A DNA stretch of 27,349 bases from Acidimicrobiia bacterium (GCA_025357995.1 JANYLF010000020.1:1-27349), one strand, 5' to 3'. Positions 1 through 7,792 are shown, counted from the first letter of the stretch. The notes: generated by a model not told the origin, from the sequence alone. Numbers and translations: made by a program.

Positions 1-606
1 CTCATGGATGAACCGCGCGACCTCGGTCAACTCGTCGGCGACGAACTGGTCGAGGTTCGTGAGGTTGACCCGTTCGTGGCTACGAGGTCCCAACGAACGG
101 CTGTGGTCGACGCGTACGAGAGCCGCGTCCAGCAACGCGCGGAGCTCACCAAGATGGCGTTCGCCATTGAGCGCGACGGCCACCGTTCCGCCGTCGACGA
201 CAACTCGCGCGAACTCGCGGAGACCTGCCGCGACGTCCGGCACGTGATACAGCATGTGCATCGCGAGTACGAGGTCTACGGCGCGATCGGCGATGGGCAG
301 TGACTGTGCGTCTACGACGATCGTCGGCCCGTGCTCGCGGGCTTCGGTGGCCATACCGAACGAGAGGTCGGCGCCGACGCCCTCCGAGTATCCGCGATCG
401 ACGAGGCGTTGGAGGTAGGCGCCGTGACCACATCCGACGTCGAGAATGCGCCGGCCGGGTCGCAGTTCGACGTGATCCAGCGCCCACTCCGGGAAGTCGA
501 CGCCGCGGCGAGCGAATGTGTGGAGTCCGTATCGTTGGCGAAGTCGGCCGGAGTCCGCGTACGCATCGTGTTGCAGCCGTTCCCGATCAGTATTCGCCTC
601 GGTCAT
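1..606 (-). CDS. Class I SAM-dependent methyltransferase (3' end off the window)
   Basis: The minus frame is open from the ATG at 606 to the left edge, giving about 202 residues without a stop. The class I Rossmann motif I is clear (LDVGCGHG, about residues 55-62), followed by an acidic post-I strand (GADLSFGM) and a motif with DAQSLPIADRAVDLVLAMHM, then the YHVPD segment typical of the Methyltransf_11 (UbiE/COQ5-like) family. Family knowledge says such enzymes transfer a methyl group from SAM to a small molecule; the substrate cannot be told from this sequence. The protein has no signal peptide or membrane segment, so it is probably cytosolic. The start lies 48 bases after the DUF4173 gene on the same strand, so the two may be co-transcribed. 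The C-terminus is missing because the window ends. Confidence 0.85.
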   Translation of the reverse strand, partial: MTEANTDRERLQHDAYADSGRLRQRYGLHTFARRGVDFPEWALDHVELRPGRRILDVGCGHGAYLQRLVDRGYSEGVGADLSFGMATEAREHGPTIVVDAQSLPIADRAVDLVLAMHMLYHVPDVAAGLREFARVVVDGGTVAVALNGERHLGELRALLDAALVRVDHSRSLGPRSHERVNLTNLDQFVADELTEVARFIHE

Positions 607-654
607 GGGACGATTGTCGCACGGGGTTGGCCGCTCAGTGCCCGGCGTAGAGGC

Positions 655-2094
655 TCACCCGCTGTGCTGGTCGCACGCGCGGCGCCGTATGCGGTCAGCG
701 GCTTGGACGTCGGTGTTCCAGGTGGTGACGCCAGTGGGGTGTCGTGCGCAGTCGAGCACACGGTCCGGCGCTCGGCGCGGAGACGTGCGGAGGAATGCGA
801 GATCGAGAGCGGGGACTGCGTCGTCGGACAACGTGCGCAAGTACGCGTCGTCGATCGCGGCACCTTCGCGCGCTCGCGAAGCGTTATGTCGGACGATGAA
901 CGCCTCCGCGTTGCCGACATCGGCGATGACCACGAGACCGACGGCCGTAAGCAACGCGACGCCTCCGATTCACGAGCGTTTCGATCCGAGTCCGAGGTTG
1001 CGCGCCGCCATCATGACCAGAACCGATCCCATCCACGTCGCCGCCCCTACGACCCAAAGCCGCAGCATCGTGAGCCCGAACGCGTCGTCGTACAACTTCA
1101 TCCGCCGGAGGCTCACGACGACGAGCCCGAGGGTGAGGATCGGAACGAGGACTCCGAGGGTGCGGACGGCCGCGTGGTGCATGGTCGCGAGTGCGGCGAG
1201 TCGCCGAATAAGCGCGAGGAGCGTGACGATCACGAGCGTTGCCCAACAGAGCTGGAAGAAGCCGCTCCGCGCGTATTCGGACGGCGTCATCCCCGACTGA
1301 CGAACGAGCCGTTCGCCGGCACCCGTCATCGCCACCAACTGCGCGGCGACGAAGAGCAGCAGGACCAGAGTCGCGAGCGTGAGCATCGTGAGAACTTCCA
1401 GCGCGCCGAAGGCCCCGCTTCGGGCGCGGTCGGTGAGGTCGGCGCGGGCCGCCGCGCCGAGCCCGACCACCGCCGTCGCGACGATGGCGATCACGAGGAG
1501 GTGACCGACGCCGGCGCTGAGATCGATATTGGGTGTGAGAAATGCGCCGAGCACGGCATCGGAACTCGCGAGCAAGAGCAAGGTGACCACGACGAAGGGC
1601 ACCGTGATACACGATGCGCGCACGATGCGCAGAGTGCGACCGCGCCCCCGACGGCGGAGGGCATTCGCCGCGGGGATGACGATTATCCACCCCTCGATGG
1701 CCGCGAACGTCGCGATCCAGAGGCGCTGGCTCAGGCGGCCGAGGCTGGTGTCGAAGATCGAACCTCCCCGCCCGTACAGCATCGCGCCGGTCACGAGCGC
1801 TGCGCATGCTGCGATGTTCGACACCGCCAACCACGGACTCGCGCGCCACGAGAGCATGAGGGCGAGGACGACCGCGCCAGCGAGCAGGGCGCGTGCGACC
1901 GCGGACGTTGTGCCGCCGTCGATGAGCACGACGACGACGATCGCGATGATCCCTGAGGTAACGAACAGGTTCGTCGCTCCGCCGCGCGCGCCTACGTCGA
2001 GTGCCATGGCCGCAAGCAGCGTTGCAATCATCACGCCCCGGATTCGGCGATGGGCTGGTGGCGTTGCGGTCGAAACATCGATCGTGTTGAGCAT
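655..2094 (-). pseudogene. DUF4173-type polytopic membrane protein interrupted by in-frame TGA
   Basis: The ATG at 2094 opens a 374-residue hydrophobic protein with about ten membrane helices. It includes the family-like segment around LYDDAFGLTMLRLWV, typical of DUF4173/DUF4153 proteins. Translation meets TGA at 970-972, but the same frame continues for 104 more codons to a second stop at 655-657. The continuation starts with another membrane helix and then NAEAFIVRHN, DAAYL-like and SLSDDAVPAL-like residues, which form the usual C-terminus of this family. So one 479-codon gene is split by a single stop, without a frameshift. A CGA-to-TGA change would explain it. The function of the family is not established. 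It could be a pseudogene, a sequence error or a readthrough site; the shorter 970-2094 product may still be made. It lies 79 bases downstream of the 2174-3346 gene on the same strand. Confidence 0.8.
970..972 (-). other. In-frame TGA stop inside the DUF4173 gene
   Basis: On the minus strand the codons read ...AAA CGC TCG TGA ATC GGA GGC... and the frame stays open on both sides. The downstream side encodes the expected final helix and tail of the family. TGA is one C-to-T step from CGA (Arg). No frameshift is needed to join the parts. Confidence 0.85.
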
Positions 2095-2173
2095 GTGCCC
2101 ACGGTAGGAACGGGTGCGTACGCGTCGTGTCGCGACGTTGTGGAGATCCGGCGGGGATCGCGTGCGGTGCGAG

Positions 2174-3346
2174 TTAGGCGCCGGGAGGTGCCGTGGGTCC
2201 TGGTGGTCCGATCGGGAAGGGCCGGGGATCGCCGGACCCGGCAGATCCGCCGGAGCAGTTGTAGGACGCGAATCCGGCGGATACGTCGAGGTCGCACGAC
2301 CACTCGCCGCCGGGGATGTGCGGAGTGAGCTTCTTCACGACTCGATCGCCGGTGAACGCAAACGCGAATCCGCCCTGCCGGGGTTTTGCATCGGTGGTCG
2401 TTCCGTCGTCGTAGTGGAGCGTCATGTTCTGGACCTTCGGGCTGACGATTCCGAAGAAGAGTTGTGCGCCGTTCGGAAGCACCGCGAGGTTCATGTTCAC
2501 CGGATCGGATTCGTCGATTTGTTCCGAACACGACGACGTGTCGACGCCCGTCGGGGTCCTGCTCCCGTCGAGGGTGTACGTGACGCATGCGCCACCGTGC
2601 ACGAGCGGCCGGCGATAGACCGACCAGCGCGTTGCCTCGGCCGACCCCGAGCCCACGAGTACCCACGGTCCCGCCGGGCGACCTTGGAACCCCGTCGCCT
2701 TCGTGATCGTGTTCGCGGGCGGAGCATGCACTGTGACGTCGACACCGAAGTCGAACATGTCGGTCGCAAAGTTCACGCGATCGCGGTTGGTGGGAAAGTG
2801 ACTCGTGTTCATGACTCGCCGCACGCGGTGTTGCGCGTCGGCCCATAACTCGGTCGACGAAGACCCGCTGTCGTTGTACCCCAGCGCGCGCAGCTTCGGC
2901 GGGACGTGCGAAACGCGTGTGATGTGATACCGCGTGACGGCGAAGCCACGCACCCGGCCGACACCGACGCGCGTGACCGTGGCTCCGGTCCGTTCCATTT
3001 CGGCGAGGAGCTTGGTGACGTCACCGTTGCCGAACTGCGCGACCCCGCCCGCATCGATTTCGATCCATGGCCGACCCGGCTTCGCCTTGAAGGGTTCGGT
3101 CTGATGCGGGTCTCGGATGTAGTTCGTGTCACCGATCGAGCGGTACTCGGCCACGTTGTCGCCGCCGTCACTGCGGCGAGTCCGACTGGTCATCGACGCA
3201 AGCCGCCGACCGAAGTCGACGGATCCGGTGGTGATCGATTCGTTCGTGCTTGTGCGCGACGGTTTCCACGACGGACCGCTCGCCGACATCCGAATCTCGA
3301 CGCGCGCCGACCGTGCCGCTGCCGTCCCGCTCGCGAGTGTGGACAC
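2174..3346 (-). CDS. LolA/LppX-like fold protein, signal peptide not found
   Basis: This 390-residue protein, from a GTG at 3346, has an N-terminal half that resembles actinobacterial LppX/LprG-like (LolA-fold) lipoproteins: repeated beta strands such as VEIRMSASG, TTGSVDFGRRLASMTSRTR, then an INYIRDP-like edge and PWIEIDAGG. The second half has strands ending in a Gly/Pro-rich tail (FPIGPPGPTAPPGA). Proteins of this type bind lipids or act in the envelope, but the family assignment here is by pattern only. The oddity is that an exported fold is expected to carry a signal peptide, yet only about 11 residues precede the first strand. An upstream in-frame stop (TAG at 3413-3415 on the complement) rules out a longer start apart from rare codons. 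It may be a 5' truncated gene. It diverges from the GH5 gene across 81 bases. Confidence 0.65.
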   Translation of the reverse strand: MSTLASGTAAARSARVEIRMSASGPSWKPSRTSTNESITTGSVDFGRRLASMTSRTRRSDGGDNVAEYRSIGDTNYIRDPHQTEPFKAKPGRPWIEIDAGGVAQFGNGDVTKLLAEMERTGATVTRVGVGRVRGFAVTRYHITRVSHVPPKLRALGYNDSGSSSTELWADAQHRVRRVMNTSHFPTNRDRVNFATDMFDFGVDVTVHAPPANTITKATGFQGRPAGPWVLVGSGSAEATRWSVYRRPLVHGGACVTYTLDGSRTPTGVDTSSCSEQIDESDPVNMNLAVLPNGAQLFFGIVSPKVQNMTLHYDDGTTTDAKPRQGGFAFAFTGDRVVKKLTPHIPGGEWSCDLDVSAGFASYNCSGGSAGSGDPRPFPIGPPGPTAPPGA

Positions 3347-3427
3347 TCGTACGAATCGTCTATTTGCGGCAAGAGGCAGGAACCGAATGATTGCCCTTTT
3401 AGGGAGGAGGGCCTATCTTCTCGGTCC
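3347..3427. promoter_or_regulatory. Divergent intergenic region between LppX-like and GH5 genes
   Basis: These 81 bases must hold promoters for both divergent genes. A purine-rich AGGGAGGAGG at 3401-3410 resembles a ribosome binding site for the plus gene, but lies 17 bases before the GTG at 3428, which is further than usual. A small CCCT-TTT-AGGG hairpin precedes it (3394-3404). No convincing -35/-10 pair was recognised. Confidence 0.35.
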
Positions 3428-4870
3428 GTGCACCGAGCGGGACGTCGTCGACTCCACGTGCTGGGTCTGGTGCTGTTCGTTGCGATCGTCGTGACGGCGT
3501 GCGTACCCCGCCCGAACTTCGATTCGCCGGTCGGGCCTCGGCCCGAGCTCGGCCACTCGGGGCGGTGGTTCACGGATCGCTACGGCAGGGTGATCAACCT
3601 GCGCGGAGTGAACTTCGTGCAGAAGTTCCCGCCAATCTCACCCGCCGCCGCAGGCTTCGGTGAGGATGACGCGCGTTTTCTGCGGGATCAAGGTTTCAAT
3701 GCCGTTCGTCTCGGGGTGGTGTTCGGCGCGGTCATGCCCCAGCCGGGGGTGGTCGACCAGGCCTACATCGATTCGATCGCGTCGACGGTGCACGTCCTCG
3801 CGCACGAGGGAATCTTCACGCTGCTCGATTTCCACCAAGACGGGTTCGGACCCGCGGTGCACGGCAACGGGTTTCCGGAGTGGGCGACGCTGACCGATGG
3901 TCTTCCCAACCCGCCCGATCCGTTTCCCACCTACTACCTGACTAACCCCGCACTGCAGCGCGCGTTCGGCAACTTCTGGGCGAACGCTCCCGGTCCCGAC
4001 GGCGTGCCGCTCCAGACGCACTACGCCGACGCGGTACGGGCCATCGCCCGTTCCGTCGCGACGGAACCGTACGTGCTCGGGTACGACCTCATGAACGAAC
4101 CGTGGCCCGGCACCAACTGGTCGTCGTGTCTCACCGGTTGTCCCGATCTCGAGGCTTCCTTGACGGTGCCGTTCGCGAACCGCATGACCGCGGCGATTCG
4201 CGGCGTGGATCGCGAGCATTTCGTCTTCACGGAACCGTTCGTGTTGTTCAACTTCGGTTCGTCGGACACGTCGTTGAGTGGTTTGGGCGCGCCACTCAGT
4301 GGTTTGTCGTTCCACGTCTACGCGACGACTCCGGCGTTGGACGAGGCCGTGATGGATCACGCGCTGGCCGCGGGCACGCACGGGGACGCGCTTCTTGCTA
4401 CCGAATTCGGAGCGATCACCGATACCGCGACGATCCGCCGCACCGTGGACGCGTTCGACCGTCGGCTCTTGCCGTGGATGTTCTGGTCGTACGAGTCCGA
4501 AGTGGTGCCCGACGTTTCGGTGCCGCCCGGTGGCACGAACGTGCACGAATCGAGTCTGGATGCGTTGGTGCGCCCGAGTCCGATGGCGACCAACGGCACA
4601 CCAGCCGCAGCCGCGTTCGACGCGGACACCGGGACCTACGACTTCTCGTACGCGACGACGCATCCCGACGGCAGTGCTGCGGATCCCAAGTACCGCACCA
4701 GTCTGTTGCTCCCACACCGCGTGTACCCCGACGGATACACGGTGACCGTGACCGGCGCGACGGTGCGCACGTGTTCCACGACCCTGGTGTTGCGCAACGA
4801 TCCGAACGCGACGAACGTGACCGTGCACGTCACCCGTGGCGGGCCCTGCGCCAAACCCACGTTGCCATAG
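3428..4870 (+). CDS. Endoglycoceramidase-like GH5 glycoside hydrolase, lipoprotein
   Basis: The GTG at 3428 gives a 480-residue protein. It begins with a basic n-region, a hydrophobic core and the lipobox VTAC with Cys25, so it should be exported and lipid-anchored. The GH5 barrel follows: GRVINLRGVNF, RDQGFNAVRLGV, LLDFHQDGFGP, the acid/base motif LMNEPWPG (Glu at about 224) and the nucleophile motif LATEFGA (Glu about 326). The DFHQD and NEPWPG signatures are those of endoglycoceramidase-type enzymes (GH5_12 or a close relative), which cleave the bond between an oligosaccharide and ceramide or a similar lipid; the actual substrate here is unknown. A C-terminal beta domain (about residues 390-480) matches the accessory domain of these enzymes. 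A longer in-frame upstream extension to 2906 exists but overlaps the opposite gene and lacks a secretion signal at its end, so I reject it. Confidence 0.88.
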   Translation: MHRAGRRRLHVLGLVLFVAIVVTACVPRPNFDSPVGPRPELGHSGRWFTDRYGRVINLRGVNFVQKFPPISPAAAGFGEDDARFLRDQGFNAVRLGVVFGAVMPQPGVVDQAYIDSIASTVHVLAHEGIFTLLDFHQDGFGPAVHGNGFPEWATLTDGLPNPPDPFPTYYLTNPALQRAFGNFWANAPGPDGVPLQTHYADAVRAIARSVATEPYVLGYDLMNEPWPGTNWSSCLTGCPDLEASLTVPFANRMTAAIRGVDREHFVFTEPFVLFNFGSSDTSLSGLGAPLSGLSFHVYATTPALDEAVMDHALAAGTHGDALLATEFGAITDTATIRRTVDAFDRRLLPWMFWSYESEVVPDVSVPPGGTNVHESSLDALVRPSPMATNGTPAAAAFDADTGTYDFSYATTHPDGSAADPKYRTSLLLPHRVYPDGYTVTVTGATVRTCSTTLVLRNDPNATNVTVHVTRGGPCAKPTLP

Positions 4871-4887
4871 CGCGAACCGCGAGGTGG

Positions 4888-4914
4888 GCTAGTGCCGCGT
4901 CATGCAACGTTTGC
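4888..4914 (+). repeat. Left inverted terminal repeat of a DHFR-like cassette
   Basis: Twenty-seven bases here match the reverse complement of 5784-5810 with one mismatch (T at 4902 against the equivalent G). The core reads GTGCCGCGTC, with TA at 4890-4891 at the outer edge. It lies 17 bases after the stop of the GH5 gene. Confidence 0.9.
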
Positions 4915-5808
4915 GACGCTCGGAGCGTGACTCTGAGTCGGCGGTGGTGGCACGATTGCTGAGCCGGGCCGGCCCGCGCCTTCTATGACAGCGCGGTGGC
5001 AGTCGCAGCGGCGACCGTGGTCTGAGCAAGTTCCGGTGAAAGCGCGGCGCGCATCAAGGGAGAGCAACGAGATGAGACCACTTCGATACTCGATCAACGT
5101 CACGCTCGACGGGTGCTGTCATCACGAGGCAGGGCTCCCCCCGGACGAGGAGTCGATGCGCTACTGGACCGCCGAGATGAAACGAGCCGATGCCCTGCTA
5201 TTTGGCCGGGTGACCTACGAGATGATGGAGTCGGCGTGGCGGCAGCCGGCCACGGGCACGTGGCCTGACTGGATGGGTGAGTGGGACATTCCGTTCGCCG
5301 AGACCATCGACCGGGCGAAGAAGTACGTGGTGTCGAGCACGCTGAGCGGGGTCGATTGGAATGCCGAGCTGGTGCGGGGCGACTTGGGGGAAGCGGTTGA
5401 GCGGCTCAAGCAGGAGCCAGGCGAGGGTCTGTGGGTGGGTGGCGTGACGCTCCCCTTGGCGTTGGCCGATCTGGGATTGATCGACGAGTACGAGTTCGTT
5501 GTGCAGCCGGTCCTTGCTGGCCACGGGCCGACGTTGCTCGCCGGTTTGCGCGAGCGCATCCAGCTCGAGGTCGTGGATCGCTATGAGTTCCGGTCGGGGG
5601 CGGTGGCCCTGCGATGCCGGCCCACGCGAGTTGCGGCTTGACGTGACTTGTCCTGGCACGTTGGCCTCTGCCTCGCGACGGAACGACGGATGGGGTTGCA
5701 CGACGAGGGGCCGCCGGCCGACCCGGAATGCGCGGCCATATCGGCGTGGGCGGCCGTCACTGAGGTGCAGGTGGTGGACCAGGGCAAACGTTGCCTGACG
5801 CGGCACTA
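4890..5808. mobile_element. Inverted-repeat-bounded unit carrying a DHFR-like gene, no transposase
   Basis: A 919-bp segment is bounded by the 27-bp near-perfect inverted repeat and has TA at both outer ends. TA is the usual target duplication of IS630/Tc1-mariner-type elements, so a non-autonomous element mobilised in trans is the best reading; this is inference. Its only recognisable gene is the RibD-like gene at 5072-5641. No transposase or recognisable remnant was seen in 4915-5071 or 5642-5783. The right end lies inside the reading frame of the PEP mutase family gene, which is consistent with insertion into its 3' end. Confidence 0.6.
5072..5641 (+). CDS. RibD C-terminal / dihydrofolate reductase family protein
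   Basis: The ATG at 5072 follows AAGGGAGAG at a good distance and gives 189 residues. The fold of the RibD C-terminal/DHFR family is recognisable: the first strand SINVTLDG (a family hallmark with Gly after the Asp), LLFGRVTYEMM, KKYVVSSTL, then the nucleotide-binding GLWVGGVTLPLALADLGLIDEYEFVVQPVLAGHGPTLL arrangement. Members reduce small substrates with NAD(P)H, but few of these stand-alone proteins have known substrates, so this should not be taken as a true folate enzyme. It is the sole cargo of the 4890-5808 inverted-repeat unit and lies antisense to the read-through tail of the PEP mutase family gene. An earlier in-frame start at 4985 has no ribosome binding site and adds 29 non-conserved residues. 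Confidence 0.88.
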   Translation: MRPLRYSINVTLDGCCHHEAGLPPDEESMRYWTAEMKRADALLFGRVTYEMMESAWRQPATGTWPDWMGEWDIPFAETIDRAKKYVVSSTLSGVDWNAELVRGDLGEAVERLKQEPGEGLWVGGVTLPLALADLGLIDEYEFVVQPVLAGHGPTLLAGLRERIQLEVVDRYEFRSGAVALRCRPTRVAA

Positions 5809-6607
5809 GCTCGCGTAGGCCGCGCGCGGCGGCGAGACCGTCGGGCACCGAGGACCAGAAGTCGTAGGTGCCGTGCTCGCGGAGCTCCGTGGCGGCGCGT
5901 ACGACGGCCGCGACGGCCGTCCAACAGAACGACCCACCGACGCTGATGCGCCGGACGCCCAGTGCGCCGAGCTCGGCGACCGACGGCGTGCCCGGCCGCG
6001 GGAGCACGTTCACGGGCCGGTCGACGGACGCGATCAGGGTGCGGAGATCGTCGTGCGAGTTCACGCCCGGTGCGAACAACACGTCGGCACCGGCGTCCTG
6101 ATACGCCTGAAGCCGCGCGATGGTGTCGGCGAGGTCGGGGCGGCCGTGCAGGAAGTTTTCGCATCGCCCGGTGAGCACGATTCTCACCGGCCCGGCGTGG
6201 GCTGCGGTGGCTGCCGCCCGGACCCGATCGGTCGCGACCTCGAGGCTGTGGATGGCATCGTCCGCACGGTTGTAGTCCTCGATCGAGCAACCCGCGACGC
6301 CGGTCTCGGTCGCGAGCCGCACGGTCTCGGCCGCTGCTTCCGGGCTGTCGGCGAAGCAGTCCTCGAGGTCCGCACTCACCGGGATCGTGACCGCAGTGGC
6401 AAGGGCGCGCGCGTGGTCGAGCACCTCGTCGCGCGTCACACTGCCATCGAGGCGCCCGAGTGTTCCGGCGAACCCGGAGCTAGTGGTCGCGAGCGCCTCG
6501 AACCCCAGGGATTCGAGGAGCTTCGCGGACCCGATGTCCCAAGGATTCGGCATGAGCAGCGGCGCGTCCTGCCGGTGCAGCGCGAGAAACCGTTCAGCAA
6601 TCGTCAT
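5198..6607 (-). CDS. Isocitrate lyase/PEP mutase family protein with abnormal read-through C-terminus
   Basis: The ATG at 6607 opens a TIM-barrel protein of the isocitrate lyase/PEP mutase superfamily. The pattern is NPWDIGSAKLLESLGFEALATTSSG, VTIPVSADLEDCFADSP (Mg/substrate acids around residues 78-83), GVAGCSIEDYNR, then DVLFAPGV and RISVGGSF. The family cleaves or forms C-C or C-P bonds in alpha-keto/2-methylisocitrate-like substrates; this branch is mostly uncharacterised. Related proteins normally end within about 20 residues of the GTYDF-like segment, i.e. near 5810. Here the frame enters the right inverted repeat (5784-5810) and runs on to 5198, antisense to the DHFR-like gene, adding about 200 low-quality residues. 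I infer that an insertion removed the native stop. If the inserted unit is removed at its TA ends, the frame would run about 20 codons and stop within the tail of the GH5 gene. Confidence 0.72.
   Translation of the reverse strand: MTIAERFLALHRQDAPLLMPNPWDIGSAKLLESLGFEALATTSSGFAGTLGRLDGSVTRDEVLDHARALATAVTIPVSADLEDCFADSPEAAAETVRLATETGVAGCSIEDYNRADDAIHSLEVATDRVRAAATAAHAGPVRIVLTGRCENFLHGRPDLADTIARLQAYQDAGADVLFAPGVNSHDDLRTLIASVDRPVNVLPRPGTPSVAELGALGVRRISVGGSFCWTAVAAVVRAATELREHGTYDFWSSVPDGLAAARGLRELVPRQATFALVHHLHLSDGRPRRYGRAFRVGRRPLVVQPHPSFRREAEANVPGQVTSSRNSRGPASQGHRPRPELIAIHDLELDALAQTGEQRRPVASKDRLHNELVLVDQSQIGQRQGERHATHPQTLAWLLLEPLNRFPQVAPHQLGIPIDPAQRARHHVLLRPVDGLGERNVPLTHPVRPRARGRLPPRRLHHLVGHPAK
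5784..5810 (-). repeat. Right inverted terminal repeat of the DHFR-like cassette
   Basis: This is the partner of 4888-4914; 26 of 27 bases agree on the opposite strand. TA at 5807-5808 marks the outer end. The repeat is translated as part of the PEP mutase family frame. Confidence 0.9.
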
Positions 6608-6680
6608 GCGCCGACAGTAGATCGACCACCGCCGACGGTCTGGCAGAAAACAGACACGAACGAACACAAGAATGAACCCG

Positions 6681-6728
6681 CTCCCGAGCGGAGCCCGCGG
6701 AGCGAAGCAGCTCGGGAGGCGTCCCGAG
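6681..6728 (+). promoter_or_regulatory. Three-arm alternative hairpin in the leader before the PAP2 gene
   Basis: CTCCCGAGC (6681-6689) can pair with GCTCGGGAG (6710-6718), and CTCGGGA (6711-6717) can instead pair with TCCCGAG (6722-6728) over a GGCG loop. The two stems exclude each other, as in attenuators. The 13-mer GGGAGGCGTCCCG recurs at 6714-6726 and 6802-6814, and a further CTGGCT/AGCCAG stem lies at 6758-6780. It may be a regulatory leader or just an extragenic repeat of this genome. Confidence 0.45.
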
Positions 6729-6877
6729 CCGCGCGACGCGGAGTGAACTCTCCGGGCCTGGCTGAAGCCGGACGAGCCAGCAAGGCGGAGGTGAGCAGCC
6801 TGGGAGGCGTCCCGGTTCATTCCAGATTTAGATCCGCTCGCTGCGCGCGGGCAAAGCCGGACGGGCAATAGTTACGT

Positions 6878-7792
6878 GTGGGTTGGCTCGAGTGGAAGTG
6901 GGCGCTGGTTCTGGCCGGGGTGGGCTTGCTCGTCGGCGTCGTCTGGCGCAGCTCCGAACGCACCTGGCAGCGGCGCGGCGCGGCGTTCGGGCTCGAAGCC
7001 GCGTTGGTGCTTTCGCTGTACACCCTCTGGATCCTCGCCGGCCGCCTTTCCGTGGTGCGAATCGACGAGGGGCTCGCGAACGGCCGGTGGGTGCACCACT
7101 TCCAGGATCGGATCGGGCTGCCCAGCGAGACGAACCTCCAGAACTGGATCATCGCGAGGCCGTGGGTCGCGCGCTTCACCAACGGGTACTACGCGATCGT
7201 GCACGCGCCGGCGATGATGATCACGCTGCTGTGGCTCTTCCTCTCGCACCGCGATCGGTACTCGCGGTGGCGCACCGCGCTCGCGCTTACCACGTTCGCG
7301 TGCCTCGCGATCCAGTTCGTGCCGGTGGCTCCGCCGCGTATGTACCCACAGTTTGGATTTGTCGACGTCGCGCGGCTCTTCGACCAGTCGGTCTACGGAC
7401 CGATCGGCCAAGGCATCTCGGATCAGATCTCCGCGATGCCGTCGGTGCACGTGGCGTGGTCGGTGTGGGTCGCCGCGGTCGTGATCGACGCGAGCTCAAG
7501 CAAGTGGCGCTGGCTGATCCTCGGCCATCCTTTGGCCACGATCTTCGCGGTGAGCGCCACTGCAAACCACTGGTGGCTCGACGGCATCGTCGCGTCGATC
7601 CTTCTGGCGATCGCAGTGGTGATCGAGCGGTCTTTTGTGCGCGCCAAGGCGCGCGCAACCGGGGCGGTCGATCAGCCGATGGTGCTGACGCCCGCGTTGG
7701 CTGCGAGCTCCTCCGCGCTGGCCGCGAACGAGGCGTTGCCGGTGTCGCGACCCATCAACACGTCGAGCGGATCGCGGAGGTCGTCGACGTAG
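6878..7792 (+). CDS. PAP2-superfamily membrane phosphatase/phosphotransferase (Aur1/IPCS-like)
   Basis: The GTG at 6878 gives a 304-residue polytopic protein with about six membrane helices. The PAP2 signature is present as MPSVHVAWSVW (active-site Ser-x-His region, about residues 187-190) followed by ATANHWWLDGIVA, with the conserved His and Asp. This arrangement is that of the PAP2_3/inositol-phosphorylceramide-synthase-like branch, which handles lipid phosphates or transfers phospho-headgroups at the membrane; the substrate is unknown. The last 40 residues (from about 7672) lie antisense to the 3' end of the PhyH gene and look unstructured, so the true stop may have been lost. A structured 270-bp leader lies upstream. 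Confidence 0.85.
   Translation: MGWLEWKWALVLAGVGLLVGVVWRSSERTWQRRGAAFGLEAALVLSLYTLWILAGRLSVVRIDEGLANGRWVHHFQDRIGLPSETNLQNWIIARPWVARFTNGYYAIVHAPAMMITLLWLFLSHRDRYSRWRTALALTTFACLAIQFVPVAPPRMYPQFGFVDVARLFDQSVYGPIGQGISDQISAMPSVHVAWSVWVAAVVIDASSSKWRWLILGHPLATIFAVSATANHWWLDGIVASILLAIAVVIERSFVRAKARATGAVDQPMVLTPALAASSSALAANEALPVSRPINTSSGSRRSST

Noticed and set aside
331..1956. 541-residue plus-strand open frame
   Set aside because: Lies antisense to the methyltransferase and DUF4173 genes; its composition is Arg/Asp/Glu-rich with no domain, as expected of a high-GC shadow frame.
2906..3427. N-terminal extension of the GH5 frame
   Set aside because: Overlaps the opposite LppX-like gene and would bury the lipobox signal peptide found at 3428.
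4918..4928. CGCTCGGAGCG hairpin inside the left part of the cassette
   Set aside because: Too short and without a U tract; not supported as a terminator.
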